Below are positions 32,939-46,038 of a stretch of DNA of 64,000 bases, in pieces; the first letter of the stretch is position 1; each line of letters begins with the position of its first letter. The stretch is from NCBI GenBank assembly GCA_015680905.1, contig CM027378.1, positions 55,701,501-55,765,500 of the forward strand, read 5' to 3'. Source of the stretch: Coptis chinensis. Lineage: Eukaryota; Streptophyta; Magnoliopsida; Ranunculales; Ranunculaceae. The notes beneath the pieces were generated by a model. It had not been told where the DNA came from and did not search any database. It worked only from the letters and a program-made list of their open reading frames with translations. Both the position numbers and the translations under genes were made by a program.

Positions 32939-34185
32939 ATGCCGAGTCAAATCACGTAATCCCAGCTCCCAAGAATGGATGCTCTACATTCCTCGAGGCT
33001 TCACCGTTGCTGCAATGCCTTACTATTGACAACCCCTAGAGAGTGGAGCCCCATTTTCCATTTGGGTTAACTCTTTATTTGTCCCCGTTTCGTACAAGAG
33101 TGACCATCGAATCAATACATAAACTATATAGTTGAGAACAATAAGACGTAATTACTCCCCTTAAGATAAGCTTTAAAGTAGTCACATTAGTTTCGTTCAA
33201 GGAAGAATACGAAAGCAAACATACCAACACAATAACACCGTGATTTCGTTCAAAGGGAACAATCAGAACTACCACTAGCATTTCTCTTCATGGGTTGGAA
33301 TTTTTCTTTTTTGCTCTGGTCCGTTAGTTTTTTTTTCTCGAATCTTTGAAATTTCTCAGAGATGTGGTAAGAAATCATTTACTCCCCCTCTCCAACCCCG
33401 ATTCTCACACTCACTTGTATACTACAATCCTCACAAGACTTTCTAGTCACTTTAATTTAGATTCTAGAGAACATCCAACTCTATTGTGAAATCCATTGCG
33501 ACTACTAAATAAAGAAAGAGCGGTGGGGGTTATGTCTACATGGTAAGATTTAGTTACCAAATGCTTTATTCTCACATTAAACACATAAATAACCCAATAA
33601 AAACCGAAACAAAAAACAAAATGCAGCTCAAATATATGGAAAACAACACCAAAGTGTCATACCTGTAATTGGGGCTAGTCAAAATGCTTCTCTTCAGACC
33701 TGTAAACAAATCAAATACCATTTCTTCAGAATCAAAGTTTCATACAAATGATAAGTGCAATTTTAACAGTTTTAGAGTGACATAGTAGAATTGGGCTTAA
33801 GGTTTTAAAAAATAACCTATGTAGAGTGGAGAAAAGGAGGTTCGGAGACTTTTTGATTTGATCATTTGTGACCGTGTCAATAACGTGGACAACAAGAATG
33901 AACCAAAACAACGGGAAATTTGTTGCTTCAAGTGAATTGAATTGGGGTTTATAAGTGAGTCCAGTTTTTGCTGCAATGTTGTTATGCGACATTTGCTTCC
34001 GGTCCAATCACATTATGGCACGTGCACAACAGAACAAAATGAAAAGTCGAGGAAAAAAGCGTTTCATTAGCTCAATGTAGACTTTCATTAGTTGGACACT
34101 GAAATTTTACGATGTGTTTGGTTAGTGTACTCTTGTTTTTTCTGATGTTGCCAGAGTACCTTTATGGAGTTTGGGAGAAGGCCTA
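32939..34185. other. spacer right of element C
   Basis: The first 100 bases may continue the leucine-rich pseudogene left of C (FLEASPLLQCLTIDNP, +). The rest is AT-rich with no recognised gene. A minus-strand open frame at 34007-33732 has no family features. Confidence 0.35.
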
Positions 34186-34190
34186 TTACT

Positions 34191-34568
34191 AAGGGTAGTT
34201 ATAAGAACTCCACTTAAAATGACTCCAAAACAATTTCACCACTAAATAAAATGAATTAGAAGTTAATTTTTGGTTGAGATGTTCTCCACACAATAGAGAT
34301 CATCTTCACAAAAAACTCAAATCATTTGAAGATGCAACCTCGTCAAAAATCGTTTATAATGTTATAAAATTATCCAATGACTCATATATTTTTTTATTTT
34401 GGTACGATTTTTGACAATGTTAAACGTATTCAATTGAGCTGTTTTTTTGTGGGGGTGTTCTCTATCATGTGATGTATATCTCCACAAAAAATTAGCTCTC
34501 AATTTATTTGGCAAGTCAACTATTAGGAGTGGAGTAACTATAATGTGGAGTTCATATAACCATTCTCT
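34191..34568. mobile_element. small MITE-like inverted-repeat element
   Basis: The left end aagggtagttataagaactc is matched by an inverted right end (gagttcatataaccattct) with some mismatches, and pairing continues inward about 15 bases. A ttact motif lies on both sides (34186-34190 and 34569-34573) and may be a 5-bp duplication. It carries no coding sequence and sits 68 bases from the CACTA terminus. Confidence 0.45.
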
Positions 34569-34636
34569 TTACTGATTAATGTTACATTTTGAGTGCAAGC
34601 CAAATGTGGGTTTTAAATATAGCCTGCCTAATTAGG

Positions 34637-34725
34637 CACTACACCATATCTGTTAAAAAAAGACACTTTTGGATGTCGTTTTTCCTAAAAAAAGACACTT
34701 TTGGGAGTCGTATGGTGACCCGTTT
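34637..34725. repeat. CACTA terminal and subterminal repeats
   Basis: cactacacca is followed by two close copies of aaaaaaagacacttttgg with a gatgtcgt / gagtcgt tail (from about 34656 and 34689). Subterminal repeats of this kind are where the element's own DNA-binding protein acts in En/Spm. Confidence 0.8.
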
Positions 34726-34758
34726 TTTTTGCAGTCTTTTTTTTTCTACCACACTTGA

Positions 34759-36392
34759 CAAGTGTTTTTTTTTTTTTTTTTTTTTTTCATTTATTTTTTA
34801 AAAAAGGCCGAATCAGGGCAAAAAAATGCCCCTACAGTTCTGTAGCATTAATAGCACCAGTAATAAACAGATACTTGTAGCTTTTGAAGTGTGTAGTAAT
34901 AGACAAATTAGGATACTATCCTATCCGTGCTTGTCTCTTTGATAATGAAATTGCAATCAAGTATTGTTACTTCGAATTCTTAGTTGATATGAATACTCAG
35001 ATATGCGAGTCCAAATTAGGATACTATCCTATCCGTTCAATATGTCTGAACTTCAACAAAGTTCACCACATTACACATTGTTTCAAGTGGTACCCATCAG
35101 GAAATAAAAAGAAGACAATATATTAAAGAACTCCTTTTCCGCCACCACTATCGTTGCTAAACCAACGTCTTCAATAGCACATCCTGTACTACCATTTTCA
35201 TATTTCAGTACCACCATCACCACTATCACTGACATTTCACCATCTTCTTAAGACCATGAACCACCTCCACCACTGTCCCAATGATACCATCATCACCATT
35301 CACCACGATGACGGACACCATCTTCAGTACCACTGCCACTCCATAGATGCTCTATTATAAATGTGGTCGAGCCATTTCAAAGTAGTACAACTGAGGGAAA
35401 AACATGTACAGTAAAGCTTAACAAATAAATTATGAATAAAATTGTTAATTAAGTCTACTGACAGATGAGAATTAACATGGGCAACGGAAGGAAACGAGTA
35501 CAGAATGATCTCTAAGGATTGCCATGTGTGCCTGCTCTTCAGTGAGCTAGAGGCAAACTGTTTGGGGATCGTTAATCTAAAATTAATTTAATTCCATTTT
35601 CAGTAGAAGATAACAATATAATAAACATGGTCACACGTGCAAAAGCTCGAAACACCTCTTCTTAGAATGTTCCTACTATAAAGAGGACGAGTCAAATAAA
35701 GTTCACTTCGGGTCTTAAGGGAACAGCTCCAACAGCAACAGGACGTAACATTGTCATATACATTAAGTTGGTATTGCTCGAGTAGACACCTATAAATTCT
35801 GGGAAAACTTGAGTATTTTCCTTAACAAACAAAAAACACAAGAATGTTAGATATATGGTATAGAAGTGTCTAAAGGGATTTTCTGAAGTCTTGGATAGCT
35901 GCTGACAAGACCAATTTTACAGAACTCAGATTGTGGTTAAATCTTTGAAGGGAAAAGAAACGTTCTAAGCAACAGTCACTACAATGTCTCTGGTAAACCC
36001 ATATTGATAGTGAACATTCCTTTTAACACAACAAGGAATGGACCCTGTTTAACTTATGGATGTCAAAGAACTTACTCATGGAAGTAAAGACTAGGAACAA
36101 AGATGCACAAAGAGTGAGCATCGCTCAATCAGAAAAAAGAACAAACAGTTTAGTTCAGAAACTTGCAGGAATAACAGTCTCACAATAAAGACTTAGCTTA
36201 GCTTGCAAGTCAATATTATTCATCGTGTTTCCAAAGAGATGCAAATAGCCAATGCCTCCTCGTTATTTTAATGTGGGTCAATTTCTTCATCACTATCAGA
36301 AACTGAGAACAAGTATGCACGATGGTTCAACTGGAAGGACTTCAATTGCGGGCATAAATAACCAATAGAAACTGACAAAGACACAATTCAAG
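34759..36392. other. non-coding 3' end of element E
   Basis: Contains a run of 20-plus T from about 34765, an exact 24-bp direct repeat at 34905-34928 and 35013-35036, and a CCA/CAT triplet-rich stretch at 35140-35340. No gene. It resumes at 55745 after element D. Confidence 0.55.
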
Positions 36393-36397
36393 CTCTT

Positions 36398-38293
36398 TGA
36401 TAAAACGCTTTTTACACACGTTTATTGGTTTCAGTTACTTATTTTCTTAAGTCCGAGGTCCACAGTCCAAAGTCCGAGGTCCAAAGTCCAACGTCCGTAT
36501 TGTCGTACGTTTTAGTCAAGTTACCTTACTCACGTGGGATTGGTAGGATAGGTCGAGTAAGGGATCGTCCCAAACCTAGAGACGCGGATAGGTTCACAAC
36601 CTGGAGTTACAACTTTAGGTGAGTAGGATTTTTAGGTTTCTTTTAGTTGGTTTTAATTAAAATAGCGGTAATGCAAATAATATAAATTACTACTGGCGAT
36701 TATATGTAGGTAAATAAAAGTAGAAACAGGGAGAGAGTTAATCATACTCATGCAAGAATCATTTTTCAACAGTTTTTTTATTACTAAATCACTACATCTC
36801 TGGTTAAGTCTCGTTTCGGGAGCGACGCCGAGTATTGATCCCTAGTGCATGCCCACATCTCTACAGGTCGCATTTCACTAGCATAAGGAGTTTCGATAAT
36901 ACCTCATCTACGGTATATTATTTACGCTCCCCGCGCGAGTTCACATCATTTGGGCGAATTGGAGAGTCATGTCGACACTGCAGAAAGTCGTAGCGAGACA
37001 TTTTGGTCGCTACGAGATATCTGGAGCATCGACACTCTACTTTATGCACGTCCTCGATCATTTTGGGGCCGGATGTTAATTCTATGTCTAATTCCTAAGT
37101 AGTGATTCTAGAATATTAACGAGTCGGTCCGGGATTTTTACACGAAGTAAAGATAACCCTCCCCGCGGGGATTAACTTCATCATCATAGGAGGAATAATA
37201 AAACTTCGTATACATTAAGTAAATAAATGCGCGAGGAATTAAATTAAACAAGAAAAAGAAATGACCGTTATTAAGGGTAAAATAACTTCTCGTATTAAGC
37301 TCTTTGAAATAAAAAATGAGAATGTAAAATCTTGAAAGAAACTAAATTGGCGGAAGCTAAAAAGCATGAAAATTTGAAGGGGGTTTAATGAAGCGAAGCC
37401 CCTCATATATATATATTTGGAGACTGGAGAGCGGTTTTAATTGGGTTTTGGCCTTTTGTTGAATTGAGAGAATCAAAACTTTGAATATCTAAGTTTTGTC
37501 TCTATGTGAATTAATTTGACCCAAAGTTTTGTTACGAAACAAAACTTTCATTTAATGTTTTGTCTTTTGTGTTTTGTCTTTTAGTTTAATTCAATTCAAA
37601 CCACTTTGGTTTGAATTGATACGATGTCTTCTCTAACTGCCAAGATTGGTATCAATTTGAAACCATCATTTGCACCGCCTATGCTTGACTCATCATGTCT
37701 TACGGGCCGCATAATGTGTCCACTTAGTGTGTCGATTAAATGGCCAAAAATTGGCGTTTTATGACTTTTTGTCCTCTTGCTTTGAGTTAAATTCGCCTCG
37801 TATTTATGTAAACTCACACTAGCCCACGCGGCACCTAGATTTATCCGATTTGAGCGGTTTTTCACGCCTCTTTATATGTGGGCGGATTAGACCGGTTTAC
37901 GTTCTTTTGGAAACCGGCTCTAGTCGGGCTTTGTTTGGGCTTTACGGGGATTGGCGGGAATTCCAATATTCGATTATTCTTGTACTTGGCGGCTTCACTA
38001 GCCAACGGTCACCTAGATTTATCCGATTTGAGCATCGGAAGTTTCACCGCTTCTTCATATGTGGGCCCGATTAGACCGGTTACGTTCTTTTGGAAACTTT
38101 TGCTTTTTCGACGGGTCGAGTGGGAAACTCAAATATTCGTATTCGTACTTTGATGCATGTTTTATCGCTATCTTCATTTTAATTGCGGAAACGCAAAAAG
38201 TACGAAAATATAATTATTACATGATTATTAAACACATAATTGACCAAAATGCTATGTCTCGAGGTTTAATATTACGGTTTTGGGTGCTTATCA
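36398..38293 (-). repeat. element D 3' LTR
   Basis: 1896 bp, tgataaaacgc to gcttatca, matching the right-hand LTR once F is removed. The bases following it (caccacccccaaac) are the complement of the polypurine tract gtttgggggtggtg, confirming minus orientation. Confidence 0.92.
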
Positions 38294-40031
38294 CACCACC
38301 CCCAAACAAAGACTTTGCTTGTCCCAAGCAAAGAAGAGACATTAAAAGCGATAAGTGATCAAAAATGTGTTGTCTAAGCTAAATCTCATTTCGCATAGAG
38401 TGCGGTTGCATTGACCATATGCAACAAGGCCTTGAACCACTAGGAATTCCCTAGTGGGCGAGTTATAGCCCTCGTGAGAGTTTTCCGAGAGAAGATACTC
38501 ACAAACTTCATTTATACTACAACGACTTCGGTAACAAAGGCTTGTTTCCTTAATTAATCTCGGTATCTAGACATCTCACTAGCGAGGGAAACAAGGATTT
38601 TATTCTTCGAATTTCAAATTAATATACATACAATAATTGAAACATCCACGCGTATGAGCATGCATGCAAAGTGATCTAATAATTAAATGTCGAAAGGGGC
38701 GTTTCGGATCCTTTAAATGGCGTCCTTAAGTAGGTTCTCGCGGTGTGTGTGAAACACAATTTCTCTCTTATTTTTCCACTCAAGCTTTTGCTATCTCCGG
38801 TGTAATGCGGTGGCACGCGTTTCCTCACATATACAATGATAGCCGAGGAGGAGGTCGAGAAGTCACAACTACTACTTATTATCACACTATCCTATTCCTA
38901 ATTGAGCTAGAGGTCTTTATTAGGTGTTATGGGGCTTAGGTGGTAGTGTAAAAGAAACTGGAATGGAAAATTCAAAAAAATGATAAGTATGAGAGAATAA
39001 GGTCTTCGAGATATTTATACTAGAGAAATCCTTTTTTTTTTTTTTTTTTTCCTTTCTTGCTTCTAACATGGTTTCCACACTTGGATTTTTCAAGCTTTTG
39101 TATTCCCTTTTTATTTGATCTTTGGGGGGAATTCTAACCTTGATATTTCTTTTGATTTTTTGGAAACATATTTCTATTTTCTTTTTCTTTTCTTTCCGCA
39201 ATGGCGATTTTGATTTGTGACAAAGTTTTTCTCTTCATTTTTCTCAAGACTTCATCCTATTTCTCATACTCATCATCTAGGTAGGCTTATTTATTTGTGG
39301 TTACTAGATGGGTAATGATTTTATTGGTGAAGTAGAAAGGATTAATGAAAGGTTCGATGGGCGACTAAGCGGTAAAAAAATTTCTGGTCGCGAATTTTTG
39401 GCTATATCGATCCAAAGAAGGCCTAAATTCTCGCCTAGGATTTGGGTAGTGATCAAGTAAGTAGGCGTGTGAACTTCTCTATTCGGAAGAACTACTCCTA
39501 CGTGTCATTACTCATATATCATACATTTGAGGCTTTTGGTTAGATTCTTACGGGATATGGAAACTAAGTTGTCTAACCTTGGGTCCCTTAAACTTCTTCT
39601 TTGTATACATTTAATGATAGTCGGTGCATGAATGCTCATGAAAAGATGTAAAAACTATTGCATAATATTAAATTAAGTTTCTAAGAACAAGTCCTAATTC
39701 GATGCTAGGGTGAGATTTCTAAATATTTTTCATCATAGAAAGAGAAACGAGAAATTTTTGTCACTAAAATCGTTTATTTAGATATTAAGTAAACTATATA
39801 CAACTATGCATGCCTAATTTTTGCAAAAGGTTCTCACCACCCCAAACAGTCGGACATCGTGTCCTCAAAGTGTTTAAGAGGAAGAAAGAGTATACGAGGA
39901 GGCTTTGAGCAAAAATAAAGTGACATCGTCCACGTAAATTTATTGTAACACACTATATATTATACATCATAAAAGTAGAAGCACACTTGTTAGAGTAGCA
40001 CACCTTTGTTAGGTCACTTATTTATTTCACA
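38294..40031 (-). other. element D 3' UTR with block conserved in element B
   Basis: Includes the polypurine tract, a conserved block at about 38395-38535 with an 8-bp hairpin at 38437-38457, a purine/pyrimidine-biased tract at 39025-39210, and a second conserved block at about 39395-39455. Order and orientation relative to the LTR match element B. Confidence 0.7.
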
Positions 40032-42060
40032 TCAAAACATAAAACAAATATGTACATGCATCAACTCACATTGCCCTGACCTTGAACGGGGGATAGTCCT
40101 TCCTTGCCTCGTCCCCCCGTAGAAATGCCATTCCTTCAAGATCCGCCAATCTATCATAGCTTTCCAGACTTCACTCCACTTCCTTTTCTTTGCATTGTCT
40201 AGATGAGCTATCATTTTATCATCATTAGGGAAAGAACGAACTTTCTTGAGATACCTTGCGGGGGCGGTCCATGTCCGAAATCGCAAGGAACGAATTATCT
40301 TGTTTGTTGGACACATAGAGTCGACCTTTACCCAGTCGTGAAAGGTGGCGGCAAACTCAGGGAAGTATGTCCTCACTATCCGGCATGCTGTAACTGGCAG
40401 GGTGATATAGTCTTGCCGAAAAGACCTAGCCTTCTTAAGATTCTCAATTACTAGTTCTGTAATGTCGAAGGTGGTACGTTGCTGGGCCAATGCATGGAAT
40501 GTCTTACACGCTTCCTTTGATGCCGTGGAAAAATGCCAATCTCCCATGATATTGAGAAGAATAAATAACATGGCGGTTCCACATTCATGGTCATCTTGGC
40601 TAGTGGAATAGTGAATTCGGCCATCGCCGACCGACGCACGTTCTTTGGCGTGGGCAAGGCCATCGCCATAGCGGGCGACAAAATCCTCCCTAGAGTAGTC
40701 ATTAAGGTCATTCTCTATCATGTATTGGATGGGGAGGTCCGGTTTGGAGAGGAGGAAGGTCTAGAGCCATAGCCACCTTTGTTGGCTCATAAAAAGCGTG
40801 TCGGTGTTTCCATCACGTGAGTGTAAATCCATTCAAAGGGAAACCCGGGCCGGTGGTAGATCTTCCATGTTATTATAAAATAAAGCGCCAAACCTGGGGA
40901 GTATGTCTGCTCCGGATGTAGAATGAGAGAGTTCCACCCAACTTGAGTGATGTAGTCCCTGAAAAGATGTCCATATGCCGGAGAATTCAACAATGAATGG
41001 AAGGATTGTTCTGGAATCATCTTTGGAGCTTCCATTGTGTGAAAAAATGTGACCTGTTTAAACAAATATTAGAGCATGATGAGAATAATTACGTAGAAAC
41101 AATTTACCATACGAAAATTAAAAACTAAAAAGAAAATGATAAATAATATAAAATTTCAAAATTTAAATGGTTTCATTGGCCCGAAGAATGGCTAGGATCC
41201 CGTTGTGGAAGGGATCCGTTTATAAGATTTTCTATGCCGTCAATCCGCGGCAAATGTTGCAACATTTTGCTTTCTCTGTTTGGTAAATCTTGGCGTGGTT
41301 CTCCATTATGAGAGTGTGATTTGCCAAGAACTGGTTGTGGTCGTGCAAAAATTGTGCTTGTTCCTCTTCGTTTATTGTCCGCAGTCCCGAAATTCAAGAA
41401 AGTTGGGTGATAATAATGTTCGACGTTTGAATAATGTCATGGTCCTTGTTGAATTAAGCGAAGCCCTTCCATTGGATTAAATACGTTGCATAATGCATTT
41501 TCAGTAAAAATGTTATCGGTGGAACAATCGTCGTTTGGTCCTGTACCGACATGGTTCTTTGCAACGTCGGGGTTCCAGAATCCGTTCCTACATACTGAGT
41601 GAATGGTAAGAATGTTAGCTGTTCGAAGAGGTGTATGAGGAGAACTGCTAGAAAAACCCCAATTTATCATGATAAGTGTTACAATGGTTGGTAAAGGAGC
41701 TGCCTTTTTCCTAGCACGTGCAATCGCATTCCAGAGAAATTTAATAATGCAAAATTCATTGCAGTTAGTCTGCAACACCCAGAGTAAATGGAGGAGTGGT
41801 TTGGTTATTTCGGAAGTCTTAGATGTGCCTAGGACATTATGAGCTACCCATTGGATCACAGATAATTGGTTCTTTTGTAAGGATCGCTGATAAACAATAC
41901 GGTTCTTCGGTTGTATTAGCCGTGAAGGATAGTTGCAAACATCGATGCGGATATTATCGAAGGTGAATCGAAGGTGTACTCCTTGGTTTGTAATAGGAAT
42001 TTGAAGTACCTCGAGATGATTTCCATAGTCAATTCACGCCAGATCCATTAGCACGGACAA
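40032..42060 (-). pseudogene. element D additional ORF (Athila-type 3' ORF)
   Basis: Two main pieces. The upstream piece (41859-41437) has LWNAIARARKKAAPLPTIVTL, and the downstream piece (40721-40032, 229 codons) contains YSREDFVARYGDGLAHAKER, FILLNIMGDWHF, NKIIRSLRFRTWTAPARY and KWSEVWKAMIDWRILKEWHF. Between them (41065-40787) lies a further frame (MFKQVTFFHTMEAPKMIPEQ). The same tail occurs in element B at 19300-20140. Extra ORFs between integrase and the 3' LTR are known in Athila; their role is unsettled. No signal peptide or membrane segment is evident. Frames are broken at least twice. Confidence 0.7.
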
Positions 42061-43905
42061 AAGAATTGTCCGTTTTGGAAATAACCGCTTTTATAAAATA
42101 ACAAGACTAATTCTCGGAATAAAATGTTTGCTTATGGTGTAAAAGAGGGTACCATCCTCTACGTAATATTTGATTGTCAAAGAAAGGATGAAAAAGACCA
42201 TTTTGAAAATTTTCCATAAAATTTTGCTCGAGCAAACTAAACTTCTAGTGAGGGCCATTAAAGATGGAGTGGTGAAAAATTATTTTGGAAACAGGGAAGT
42301 TAAATTTTTGAGAGGTGTCTATCCTTGGTATAAATAGGCACCCATCCGAAAAATGTAAAAGATCGTGTCGAGGTGAGGTGTTAGGTAGTTAGTTTTTTTT
42401 TATGTGGAAAGTGTAAGGGTTTTATTTACATACAAGGGAGATATCGTGAAAAACACTGAATGTCCGGGGAGTCACCATCTTAAATCGTAGACAACTGTCA
42501 GGGTTTTATGTCGGCTCGAGCTTAACCCAATCCAGACCCTTTGTGGCTTCACCTCTATGTATTATGGGGTTAGGGGCGGGGCGGTACCATCTGGACCGCG
42601 GGCGCTACGGTCTCTATTATTAAAATTGCCCTTTTACATACGGCTATCCTCAAACCGCCCCAAAGGGACTCAAAGTAACCAATTCTAGGGTTGGTCGGTG
42701 GAATCCATTGCCCGTTTGTGTTCCAAGTATGCAACATCCGAGGTTTGACACGCGATCCCTTTGTGCAAAACTTAATGCAAAGGGAAAAAGGTAACAAAAT
42801 AAACATATTTACAAGGTGAGTCTTTTAACGTCAGATCCTCAAGACGAATTGAGTCTTTTAACGTCAGATTCTCAAGACAAATCGAGTCTTTTATTGTCAG
42901 ATTCTCAAGACGAATCCCATCCTGTAGGAGAAACGGCGCGGCGACGAAGATTATCCTGCGCAGCTGGTGTTAGACAAAAGTATACCTTAAACTGGCTAGT
43001 ATCGGATAGGAAGTCGGGCCCTAGACGAAGGGTGTTTGGCAATGCATACATACACCCATCCTTCAAGCAGACGCCGTTTACGAGCAAAAGAACTACGACC
43101 ATTCCCTATTCGTGATGAGTGAGACTTACACCAAATGATTAGCTGAAGTTCGCGAGGTAGAGAGTAGAAAAGGGAAGAAAAGGAAGGAGGTGAAATTTTA
43201 GGTACCCATCGTTTACCGAAAAGCACGTTTGCTCGTGTTGCAGAATACATTTATAATCGCTCAGAAAAGAGTTTTCGTGGACTAAAGGTTCCGGCTTGCA
43301 ACCACACACTTCAAAGAACTTTGGAGATCATAAGATAGAAGATGGCGGCTACCAAAATGGCGTACCCTCTATATAGAACAAGATTGAGCACGCCAAACCA
43401 AAACATCTAGTCGGTGTATCTTGGGTTCGAAGAAGAGTCCGCATTCAACATCCGGTGGCGTAATTGTGGTAATGTTTTAGGCGTTGTCCATTGACTTGAA
43501 ATTCACTTTGTTATCTTTTGGATTAAGCAAAGAGATTGCCCCATAATGTTTTCACGGTACCTGACACAATGAAAGGACCGGACCATCGTGTTTTCAATTT
43601 ACCGGGAAAGATGTGTAATCTGGAGTTAGACAAGAAAACTTTTGGCCAATTTTGAAATCCTTACATAAAATGTGCTTGTCGTGCACTCTTTTCATATTAG
43701 CTTTGTAGGATTTCGAGAGATCATAAGCATCGCTCGAATCTCCTCAAGCTCATTTAATTGCGGTTTTAAGCTTTCACCGCCTCGATGATATTGTAATTGA
43801 GGCTTTTGATGGCCCAAAAGGCACGATGCTCAAGTTCAACCGGCGGATGACAAGGTTTTCCAAAACAATGCGGTAAGGAGACATCCCTATAGGTGTCTTA
43901 AATCT
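42061..43905 (-). other. element D spacer between integrase and the additional ORF
   Basis: No recognised domain. It contains a three-copy 33-bp tandem repeat (42818-42916). Short open frames on both strands are unsupported. Confidence 0.5.
42818..42916. repeat. 33-bp tandem repeat, three copies
   Basis: Units start gagtctttta at 42818, 42851 and 42884, each containing a gtcagat-c-tcaagacgaat core. Thirty-three is a multiple of three, so the plus strand shows an 11-residue repeat (LLTSDSQDE type). The coding value of that frame is doubtful because element D reads on the other strand. Confidence 0.85.
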
Positions 43906-44520
43906 TCATTCGGTATGCCCACAAGGCATCCGATAAGCGGAGAGACCCGATCCTTTCTTGATGGGTTGACAGTTTTCTCCGAATAGACTTTTATCTCTGT
44001 TGGAGACTTCCACTTGGCCACTCGTTTGTGGGTGGTATGGAGTAGCAACCTTGTGAGTAACTCCATATTTCTTCATTAAAAACCCAAAAATTTTGTTACA
44101 AAAATGTGTACCCCCATCGCTGATGATAGCTTTGGGAACACCAAAACGAGAGAAAATGTTTTCTTTTACAAATCTCACGACAGTCTTATGGTCATTCGAC
44201 ATACGCGAAAGTGCCTCAATCCATTTGGACACATAGTCTACAACGACTAAAATGTATAGAAAACCTTGAGAAATAGGGAAGGGTCCCATAAAATCAATGC
44301 CCCAAACATCAAAAATTTCCACAATCAATATAGGATTTAGGGGCATCATATTTCGTTTGGTAATTCGACCTAAGTGTTGACAACGAATGCAAGCTACACA
44401 ATGTTCGTGTGCATCGCGAAAAAGGGTAGGCCAGTAAAAACCACATTGTAACACTTTGGCCGCAGTTTTCTTTCCACTGAAATGCCCTCCGCAAGATTGT
44501 TCATGGCAAAAGGATAATAC
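43906..44520 (-). pseudogene. element D integrase, Athila-like
   Basis: The zinc-binding region (CGGHFSGKKTAAKV ... HEHCVACIRCQHLG) is followed by a core with VWGIDFMGPFP (first Asp), AIISDGGTHFCN (second Asp) and TSGQVEVSNRDK (Glu). All three catalytic acids are present. The reading then loses frame near 43970, before the C-terminal domain. A frame change also separates the zinc finger's first half. The ISDGGTHF form is characteristic of Athila. Confidence 0.9.
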
Positions 44521-46038
44521 GTCGGTGTGTTCCGATCACGGAATGCAGCGGACGAATGAGTTGGTCGGAACAATACTTAAAGAGGTAGGGTTCATCCCGA
44601 AATAATATTTTACTGATGGATAAGAACTTTTTATGATCGGGGCGTGACCAAAAGGAGGGACTTCCTCAAGAAACTAGGTAGTTAAGATATCCGTACCATG
44701 GAGATGAGAAAATAGAGTACAAGTATTCGATGCGGGAAGGAATCGCCGATAGCCAGAATCACTATCGATGTCACCAACCAGCCTTGATAAATGGTCGGCT
44801 ACGACATTTTCGGTTCCTTTCTTTGTCTTTGATTTCCGGGGTGAATTCTTGTAAGAGAAGGATCCAGTGGAACAATCGTTGTTTTCGGCCTTTTTCGCGA
44901 AAGTAAGTACCGAATTGCGGCATGGTCGGTATATACTATGGTCGATGTTCCAACTAGGTAGGGCTGAAACTTATCCAAAGCATAGACAACAGAGCTAGGA
45001 ACTCTTTTCGGGTTGTGGTATAATTACGTTGGCGTCGTTAAAGTTTTACTAAGCGTAATAAATGACAACGGGTTTGTCGTCAGCGTCGTTGGCCTATACG
45101 GCACCAATAGCAAAGTCGCTAGCGCCACACATCGATTCGAATGGTTGAGACCAATCGGGGGTTGAATAATAGGAGCGGTAGTCGAGCGGTTTTAGTGTAT
45201 CAAAAGCTTGTTTGCAATTGAAATTGAATTCGAATCTGCGATCCTTAAGCAGGAGATTGGTTAAGGGTCGAGCAACTTTAGAGAAATCTGAATGAATCTC
45301 CTCAGAAAAACCAGTGGGCCTAAAAGGCACGGATATCCCGAATCGCGTGGGAAGGGTAGCGAAGAAATTTTAACAATTTTAGCTTTATCAACCTCTATCC
45401 CGTCTTTTGAAACAATATGACCTAGAACAAGTCCTTTGGTAACCATGAAATGACACTTCTCCCAATTGAGTACCAGATTTTTCTCTTCGCAACGTTAAGA
45501 CTTTGGAAAGGTTGGATAAACAGTCGTTAAAGGAATTTCCGTAAATGGAAAAGTCGTCCATGAAGACTTCCATATAACGTTCCACCATATCACTAAAAAT
45601 GTGAAGCATGCGGCGTTGGAAAGTGCAGGGCATTACAAAGACCAAAAGGCATTAGATGCGTAAGCAAAGGTTCCAAAGGGACACGTGAAAGTTGTCTTTT
45701 TTGATCAAGGGATCGATGACAATTTGGAAGTATCCGGAATAGCCATCAAGAAAACAGTAGTAAGCATGACCGGCTAAACGTTCTAGCATCTGGTCAATGA
45801 ATGGGAGAGGAAAATGATCTTTACGGGTTCTGGCATTAAGTTTGCGATAGTCAATGCAAATTCTCCATTTCAAAGGAATGCTAGTGGAGATGCACTCACC
45901 ACTTTCATTTTGCACAACTTGAATGCCGGACTTTTTGGGAACAACGTGGGACGGGACTAACCGATCACTATCCGAGATAGGGTATATGATACCCGCATCA
46001 AGTAAGCGTAGAACTCCCTCTCTCACTACTTCCTTCAT
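44521..46038 (-). pseudogene. element D reverse transcriptase and RNase H, Athila-like
   Basis: RT pieces: SHVVPKKSGIQVV, WRICIDYRKLNARTRKDHFP and HAYYCFLDGYSGYFQI. After a frame break near 45650 comes the catalytic region VFMDDFSIYGNSF, then GLVLGHIVSKDGIEVDKAKI and the thumb/connection (FSKVARPLTNLLLKDRRFEF, DFAIGAV). RNase H includes STIVYTDHAAIRYLLSRK near 44920. The active-site box is FMDDF, where FVDDF is more usual. At least five frame breaks. Confidence 0.88.

Noticed and set aside
33732..34007. 91-codon minus-strand open frame
   Set aside because: AT-rich, no recognised motif, no splice context; consistent with chance.
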